Assembly (NCBI GenBank): GCA_023701265.1
Contig: JAMPXI010000002.1
Span: 1 to 63,440 of the forward strand
Reading direction: 5' to 3'
DNA: 63,440 nucleotides
From: Desulfuromonadales bacterium
Lineage (GTDB): Bacteria > Desulfobacterota > Desulfuromonadia > Desulfuromonadales > BM103
In this document: piece by piece, positions 57,598-63,440 of the stretch
Numbering within the stretch: position 1 is the first letter of the stretch
Layout: each line of letters begins with the position of its first letter
Position numbers and translations under genes: made by a program
The notes under the pieces: model-generated
Databases searched by the model: none
What the model saw: the letters and a program-made list of their open reading frames with translations, nothing else
Told to the model about the DNA's origin: nothing

Positions 57598-60500
57598 ATG
57601 CCCATCAAGAAATTCCGCAAAGTCATGGCCGCCAATCGCGGCGAGATCGCCATCCGCATCTTCCGGGCCTGTACCGAACTGGAGATTGGCACGGTGGCGA
57701 TCTATTCGGAGCAGGACAAACTCGCCCTGCACCGTTACAAGGCCGACGAAGCCTACCTGATCGGCAAGGGGAAAGGGCCGATCGACGCCTACCTGGCGAT
57801 CGACGAGATCATCGATCTGGCCCGGCGCAAGGAGATCGACGCCATCCACCCCGGTTACGGTTTCCTTTCGGAAAACCCCGACTTTTCGGCGGCCTGCGAG
57901 CGCGCCGGAATCGTCTTCATCGGCCCGACCCCGGAGATTCAGCAGCGGGTCGGCGACAAGGTCTCCGGCCGCAAGGTGGCGATCGAGGCCGGGGTGCCGG
58001 TGGTTCCCGGCACCGCCAACCCGGTCCGTTCCGAGGAAGAGGCGCTGATCTTTGCCAAGGAGGCCGGTTATCCGATCATCGTCAAGGCATCGGCCGGCGG
58101 CGGCGGGCGCGGCATGCGCGTGGCACGCAATCAGAAAGAGCTGCTCGAAGGACTCAAGTCGGCGGCGTCCGAAGCTCAGGCGGCCTTCGGCAATGCCACC
58201 ATCTTCCTCGAGAAATACATTGAAAAGCCCAAGCACGTCGAGGTGCAGATCCTCGGCGACAACCACGGCAACATCGTGCACTTCTACGAGCGCGACTGCT
58301 CGATCCAGCGCCGCCATCAAAAGGTTATCGAGATCGCGCCGTCGCTCTATCTGACGCCGAAAAAGCGCAAGGAAGTGTGCGACTATGCCATGGCGCTGGC
58401 GCAGCATGTCGGCTACCGCAACGCCGGCACCGTCGAGTTCCTGATGGACCAGGAAGGGAAGTTCTATTTCATCGAGGTCAACCCGCGCATCCAGGTCGAG
58501 CACACCGTGACCGAACTGGTCACGCTGCGCAACCTGGTGCAGATGCAGATCCGCGTCGCCCAGGGATACAAGCTCTCCGACCCGGAGATCGGTATCAAGA
58601 GCCAGAAGGACATCGAACTGCGCGGCTACGCGATCCAGAGCCGCATTACTACCGAGGATCCGAAGAATAACTTTGCCCCTGATTTCGGCACCATCAAGGC
58701 CTACCGCTCGGCCGCCGGCTTTGGCGTGCGCCTCGATGCCGCCGCCGCCTATTCCGGCGCGGTCATCACCCCTCACTACGATTCGCTGCTGGTCAAGATC
58801 TCCACGTGGGGGTTGAGCTTCAACGATGCGGCGCGCACCATGCACCGTGCCCTGCAGGAGTTCCGCGTCCGCGGGGTAAAGACCAACATCGGCTTCCTCG
58901 AAAAGATGATCACCCACCCGGTCTTTCTCGAAGGCAAGTGCGACACCTCGTTTCTTGATGAGCACCCCGAGGTGTTCGATCTGAAGGAGAAGAAGGACCG
59001 CGCCAACAAGATTCTGAATTTCATCGGCACCACCACGGTCAACGGCTACCCGGGGATCAAGCCGGAACGGGCGCTGAAGTTCCACAACCTGCGCGAGCCG
59101 GAGGTGCCGGAGATTGCCTACGGCAAATCGCATCCGCGCGGCACCCGCGACATCCTGCTGGCCAAGGGGCCGCAGGGGCTGGCCGATTGGGTGCTGAAGA
59201 ACAGGCAGTTGCTGATCACCGACACCACCTGGCGCGATGCCCACCAGTCGCTGATGGCCACGCGCTTCCGTACCCACGATCTTGATCAGATCGCCGAGGC
59301 GACCGCCCATCTGGGCGGCGGACTCTTCTCCCTGGAGATGTGGGGCGGGGCGACCTTCGATGTCTCCATGCGCTTTTTGCGCGAAGATCCGTGGGAGCGC
59401 CTCGACCGGCTGCGCAAGAAGGTGCCGAACATCCTCTTCCAGATGCTGCTGCGTGGTTCCAACGCAGTTGGCTACACCAACTACCCGGACAACGTGGTCC
59501 AGGAGTTCGTCGTCAAGGCGGCCGAGAGCGGCATCGACGTCTTTCGCATCTTCGATTCGCTGAACTGGACCAAGGGGATGCAGGTCGCCATGGGGGCGGT
59601 TCGCGAGCGCACCGGCTCGGTGTGCGAGGCGGCCATGTGCTACACCGGCGACATCCTCGACCCCAAGCGCGACAAGTACCCGTTGAGCTACTACGTCGAA
59701 CTGGCCAAGGAACTCGAGAAAATGGGGGCGCACATCCTGGCGATCAAGGACATGGCCGGGCTGCTCAAGCCGTTTGCCGCCGAGAAGCTGGTCAAGGCGC
59801 TCAAGCAGGAGATCGGCATCCCGATTCACCTGCACACCCACGACACCTCGAGCAACGGCGGGGCGATGCTGCTGCTGGCCGCCCAGGCAGGGGTCGATAT
59901 CGTCGATGTCGCGCTCTCCTCGGTTTCCGGGCTGACCGCGCAGCCGAACATGAATGCCCTGCTGGCCGCCCTGCACGGCACCATCTGGGATCCGCAACTT
60001 GACCAGGACGGGCTGCAGAAGCTGGCCAACTACTGGGAGTCGGTGCGCACTTACTACGCACCGTTCGAATCGGAGCTGCGCTCGGGGACCGCTCAGGTCT
60101 ACCATCACGAGATCCCCGGTGGCCAGTACTCCAACTACAAGCCGCAGGTCGAAGGTCTTGGCCTTGGTCATCGTTGGGAGGAGTGCAAGGAAATGTACCG
60201 CAAGGTCAATGACCTGTTCGGCGATGTCATCAAGGTGACCCCGTCGTCGAAGATCGTCGGCGACATGGCGATGTTCCTGGTGCAAAATAACCTCGAACCG
60301 GAAGACGTCTTCACCAAGGGTGAGGAGCTGGCTTTCCCGCAGGGGGTCATCGACTTTTTCAAGGGGATGATCGGCCAGCCGGTCGGCGGGTTCCCCAAAC
60401 GCCTGCAGGAGATCATTCTGAAGGGGGAGAAGCCGCTGACCTGCCGTCCTGGGGAACTGCTCGAGCCGGTCGACTTCGCCGCCAAGAAGCAGGATCTGGA

Positions 60501-61053
60501 GCTCAAGCTGGGGCATTCGGTGACTGAGCGCGACGTGCTGTCGGCGGTGCTCTACCCGGGGGTGTTCGAGGAGTTCGACCGTTTTCGCCAGGAGTACAGC
60601 GATACCTCGTTCCTGCCGACCCCGGTGTTTTTCTATGGGCTGGACGTCAATGATGAAGTGAGCATCGACATCGAGGCGGGCAAGACGCTGATCATCAAGC
60701 TTAACGCCATCGGCCGGGTGCATGACGATGGTCACCGCAACATCTATTACGAGCTTAACGGCGAACCGCGCGTGGTCTCGGTCAAGGATCTCTCGGTGAA
60801 GACCGACGAGATTTCCCACGTCAAGGCCGACCCGGCCAATCTCAAACATGTTGGCGCGCCGATGCCCGGCAAGATTTTCAAGCTAATGGCTTTAGTCGGT
60901 GAAAAGGTCAGCGCCGGCGACACGCTGCTGACCACCGAGGCAATGAAGATGGAGACCAACGTCAAGGCCAAGCTCGACGGCGTGGTCGCCGAGGTGCTCT
61001 TCGAACAGGGAGCCCAGATCGAGCAGGGGGATCTGCTGGTGGTGCTGGAGTAG
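57598..61053 (+). CDS. pyc: Pyruvate carboxylase
   Basis: Biotin carboxylase (GGGGRGMRVARN...), carboxyltransferase (DTTWRDAHQSLMATR), biotinyl AMKMETN. Confidence 0.97.
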   Translation: MPIKKFRKVMAANRGEIAIRIFRACTELEIGTVAIYSEQDKLALHRYKADEAYLIGKGKGPIDAYLAIDEIIDLARRKEIDAIHPGYGFLSENPDFSAACERAGIVFIGPTPEIQQRVGDKVSGRKVAIEAGVPVVPGTANPVRSEEEALIFAKEAGYPIIVKASAGGGGRGMRVARNQKELLEGLKSAASEAQAAFGNATIFLEKYIEKPKHVEVQILGDNHGNIVHFYERDCSIQRRHQKVIEIAPSLYLTPKKRKEVCDYAMALAQHVGYRNAGTVEFLMDQEGKFYFIEVNPRIQVEHTVTELVTLRNLVQMQIRVAQGYKLSDPEIGIKSQKDIELRGYAIQSRITTEDPKNNFAPDFGTIKAYRSAAGFGVRLDAAAAYSGAVITPHYDSLLVKISTWGLSFNDAARTMHRALQEFRVRGVKTNIGFLEKMITHPVFLEGKCDTSFLDEHPEVFDLKEKKDRANKILNFIGTTTVNGYPGIKPERALKFHNLREPEVPEIAYGKSHPRGTRDILLAKGPQGLADWVLKNRQLLITDTTWRDAHQSLMATRFRTHDLDQIAEATAHLGGGLFSLEMWGGATFDVSMRFLREDPWERLDRLRKKVPNILFQMLLRGSNAVGYTNYPDNVVQEFVVKAAESGIDVFRIFDSLNWTKGMQVAMGAVRERTGSVCEAAMCYTGDILDPKRDKYPLSYYVELAKELEKMGAHILAIKDMAGLLKPFAAEKLVKALKQEIGIPIHLHTHDTSSNGGAMLLLAAQAGVDIVDVALSSVSGLTAQPNMNALLAALHGTIWDPQLDQDGLQKLANYWESVRTYYAPFESELRSGTAQVYHHEIPGGQYSNYKPQVEGLGLGHRWEECKEMYRKVNDLFGDVIKVTPSSKIVGDMAMFLVQNNLEPEDVFTKGEELAFPQGVIDFFKGMIGQPVGGFPKRLQEIILKGEKPLTCRPGELLEPVDFAAKKQDLELKLGHSVTERDVLSAVLYPGVFEEFDRFRQEYSDTSFLPTPVFFYGLDVNDEVSIDIEAGKTLIIKLNAIGRVHDDGHRNIYYELNGEPRVVSVKDLSVKTDEISHVKADPANLKHVGAPMPGKIFKLMALVGEKVSAGDTLLTTEAMKMETNVKAKLDGVVAEVLFEQGAQIEQGDLLVVLE

Positions 61054-61097
61054 CCGCGGCCGGGCGGCTCTGCCGTACGCAGATTCCATGGATGAAA

Positions 61098-61127
61098 GAC
61101 GCCCGCCTGGTTGACCAGACGGGCGTC
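61098..61127 (+). terminator. Probable terminator after pyc
   Basis: gacgcccg-cctggttgaccaga-cgggcgtc then gatattta. Confidence 0.5.
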
Positions 61128-61169
61128 GATATTTATGAGAAAATACTGTTATCGGCTATAATAAATAAT

Positions 61170-61652
61170 ATGAAGAGGACTATGACGGCGACTGTTGTCG
61201 CGCTGGCATTCCAGCTTATGGCAGTGTGCCCGGCGTGGGCGGCCCAGGATGCACCGGCGTTGGTCTACAGCTTCGATCCCGCCCTGACCATCCAGGTGCC
61301 GCGACCGGTTGCGATCTCCGCCGATCCGAACGTGATAGTCGAGAAGCGCGAGGACCGGACCACCGTGCGCCTGCAGACCGAAGGGCCGATTGCGCCGTAT
61401 TTTGGCGCCGAGCAGGCTCCGGAACTTTCCGCGGAAGAGTTGCGGCTGCTGCGGGACAATGTCGAGAGCGAAAAGATGACGGATTACCGAATCGAGGCGG
61501 GGATTGGTCTCAAAGTCGAAGATACGACCAGCATCAACCTTGGCTACCGCTTTCACGATCACCCGTCGTTGCTCGGCGAGCGCCGTAACGACCCGCTCTC
61601 CCTGTCGGGTGATCTGCGCGTGACCTTTGATATCAAGGTACCGTTCGACTGA
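61170..61652 (+). CDS. Exported hypothetical protein
   Basis: Signal peptide MTATVVALAFQLMAVCPAWAAQ; C-terminal beta-barrel-like strands INLGYRFHDHPSLLGER...DLRVTFDIKVPF. Confidence 0.55.
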   Translation: MKRTMTATVVALAFQLMAVCPAWAAQDAPALVYSFDPALTIQVPRPVAISADPNVIVEKREDRTTVRLQTEGPIAPYFGAEQAPELSAEELRLLRDNVESEKMTDYRIEAGIGLKVEDTTSINLGYRFHDHPSLLGERRNDPLSLSGDLRVTFDIKVPFD

Positions 61653-61681
61653 GCTTTGCCGGCGGGGAAATGGAGATGACT

Positions 61682-61710
61682 GTAGGGGCGGGTTTCAAAC
61701 CCGCCCCTAC
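61682..61710. repeat. GTAGGGGCG-family intergenic palindrome, copy 2
   Basis: gtaggggcgggtttcaaacccgcccctac. Confidence 0.75.
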
Positions 61711-62081
61711 TCGCGTATCTGGTAGCGGGAGTGGGCTTCGGTGTCGGCGCGGTGGGCGGAGAGGTCAGCAGCGACGGCGTCGATGTGGGCGGTAAGATTT
61801 TGCTCGACCGAATCGATTCGGTTGGTGAGTTTTTCCTCGACCGAATCGATCCGGTTGGTGAGTTTTTCCTCGACCGAATCGATCCGGTTGGTGAGTTTTT
61901 CCTCGACCGAATCGATCCGGTCTTTCAAGGCATTGATCTTCAACGCCGTCAGGTCGTGCTTCTCGTTCGATTCGAGCCGGTACCCGTCCATCTTGGCGTG
62001 GAGTGAATCGTGACCTTCGAGGATCAGGTCGAACTTGCCGCGGATCTCTTCGAGCAGGACTTCCATATGTTCCTTCTTCAT
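61707..62081 (-). CDS. Small coiled-coil protein with 11-aa tandem repeats (RIDSVEEKLTN)
   Basis: MKKEHMEVLLEEIRGKFDLILEGHDSLHAKMD...; RBS-like aggagg upstream of ATG 62081. Confidence 0.7.
   Translation of the reverse strand: MKKEHMEVLLEEIRGKFDLILEGHDSLHAKMDGYRLESNEKHDLTALKINALKDRIDSVEEKLTNRIDSVEEKLTNRIDSVEEKLTNRIDSVEQNLTAHIDAVAADLSAHRADTEAHSRYQIRE
61803..61920. repeat. 33-bp tandem repeat (about 3.6 units) inside the coiled-coil gene
   Basis: Repeated ctcgaccgaatcgatccggttggtgagtttttc. Confidence 0.9.
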
Positions 62082-62444
62082 GACGCCCTCCTGGGATATG
62101 TAATGACATGACAATGGAGAGATGTTAGCAGAAAGCAGGAGGAGGGGGAAGCGGGGTTTTGGCGGGAGGGCGGTGAAAGGGCGACGTTGTTTGGCGACGT
62201 GAGGGCAGACATGTGGCCTGCCATTTAAGGTTTGTGGGAAGAGGGTGCGACTGGTGGCTGTCTTTGGCTGTCTTGGTCATTTCGAAGGTTTGCGGGGTGC
62301 GGTGAGAAATGTTTGATATTTCTTTTGATTGGCTATTTTGTCGCGTGGTTGGCAGTCGTTCTCCGTGTATAAATCTTGCATATAGCAAGATGATTGCATT
62401 TACATGATGATTTAGCATCGTCGATGCACCGAAGGAGCGCTCCG

Positions 62445-63440
62445 ATGAAACGTTTCGCGTTCATGCTTTTTCTGCTGGCAATTCCGGTTTGCCTCCCCGG
62501 CCGCGCCGCCGCCGTCTGCGCCGAAGGGAGCAACTGGAAGGCGACCTGGAACGATTCCTTGAGCCAGACCACCTACACGCTGGAAGCGCCCTGCAAGGCC
62601 TACATCGGCATTCCCTTCAACGTCACCGCCACCGTCACCGACGCTACTTACCCCAACAGCGATGTCGGGGGGATCTGGAAGATCGCTGACAACGGCGCCA
62701 CCATCGCCGGCGGCACCGGCTTCAACTGGATTACCCTGGCGGCGGGGCAATGGCAGCGGGTGATCACCCAGACCTACTCGGGGGCGCCGATCGATCACAC
62801 CATCGAATTCACCTTCACGGACTTCGGCGAGGGCCCCGGTGGGCACAGCTTCGCCGGGAGCACCATCGGTGCCATCACCGTCGATCCGCTGCCGCCTGAT
62901 GCCGACGGCGACGGAATCTTCGACTTCGACGACAACTGTCCGTTGACTGCCAACAACAATCAAGCTGATGTTGACGCTGACGGGACGGGCGATGCCTGCG
63001 ACGAGGGTGACACCGACGGCGACGGGTTGACAGACCGGCAGGAGTGGGTCTTCGGCACCGACCCGGGCGTGGCTGACCAGGATCTCGACGCACAGGATGA
63101 CGGGACCGACAGCAACCCCTTCGACAGTGGGGTAACCGGCGCGATACCGACGCCGCTGAACGTCGACGTCGAATTCGTCCGGCAGGTCTACCGCGACTTC
63201 CTCAACCGCGAGGCGGACCAGGGGGGGCTGAACTACTGGGTGGGAGAACTCGCCGTCGGGCGCATGACCCGGGCGGCGATGGTGGAGCAGTACCTGCTGT
63301 CGGCGGAGTTCGGGGAGAAGTTCACCCCGGTGGCGCGGCTGTACTTCGCCTGTTTCAACCGCATCCCCGACTACAGCGGCCTGATGTATTGGGTGAACGA
63401 GTATACCGCCGGCAACCAGACGCTGTTCAATATCGCCGGC
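62445..63440 (+). CDS. Exported protein with thrombospondin type-3-like Ca-binding repeats and DUF4214-like domain (3' truncated by window end)
   Basis: Signal peptide; DADGDGIFDFDDNCPLTANNNQADVDADGTGDACDEGDTDGDGLTD; FVRQVYRDFLNREADQGGLNYWVGEL...; RBS gaaggag. Confidence 0.85.
   Translation, partial: MKRFAFMLFLLAIPVCLPGRAAAVCAEGSNWKATWNDSLSQTTYTLEAPCKAYIGIPFNVTATVTDATYPNSDVGGIWKIADNGATIAGGTGFNWITLAAGQWQRVITQTYSGAPIDHTIEFTFTDFGEGPGGHSFAGSTIGAITVDPLPPDADGDGIFDFDDNCPLTANNNQADVDADGTGDACDEGDTDGDGLTDRQEWVFGTDPGVADQDLDAQDDGTDSNPFDSGVTGAIPTPLNVDVEFVRQVYRDFLNREADQGGLNYWVGELAVGRMTRAAMVEQYLLSAEFGEKFTPVARLYFACFNRIPDYSGLMYWVNEYTAGNQTLFNIAG

Noticed and set aside
57541-60849. 1102-aa minus-strand ORF antisense to pyc
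   Set aside because: Shadow ORF of a GC-rich gene; low-complexity V/L/D/R composition, no family features, while the plus strand is clearly pyruvate carboxylase

Overview
The window is mostly core chromosome from what looks like a Desulfuromonadales/Geobacterales-type deltaproteobacterium (inferred from gene content). It carries about 50 convincing protein genes: a divergent membrane pyrophosphatase, pheA-tyrA-aroA-cmk-ispH-rpsA-sppA-ihfB, lgt, a partner-switching module, leuA-leuC-leuD, ndk, rlmN, mtnP, pilF-like/rodZ, two-component genes, coaBC, a type-4 uracil-DNA glycosylase, a giant multiheme cytochrome, mscS, an NtrC-type regulator, nfeD/slipin and pyc. I saw no tRNA, rRNA, CRISPR array or intact mobile element. 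The strongest non-coding signals are: (1) two tandem GEMM-I/c-di-GMP-I riboswitch-like aptamers, each fused to an intrinsic terminator, in the leader of a roughly 34-heme cytochrome c with a C-terminal discoidin-like domain (minus strand, about 51.67-51.90 kb); (2) a leucine (CTC) T-box leader before leuA (27.37-27.62 kb); (3) a rod-like, 6S-RNA-like structure at about 13.29-13.45 kb; (4) an unannotated 18-aa micropeptide MKKYQKPSVVGSGSVHPC just downstream of the cytochrome. An SLC5-like/STAC-like/GAF/PP2C fusion with adjacent STAS and RsbW-like genes is the most unusual protein-level system. Everything was read by eye from the sequence; no database search or folding program was run.
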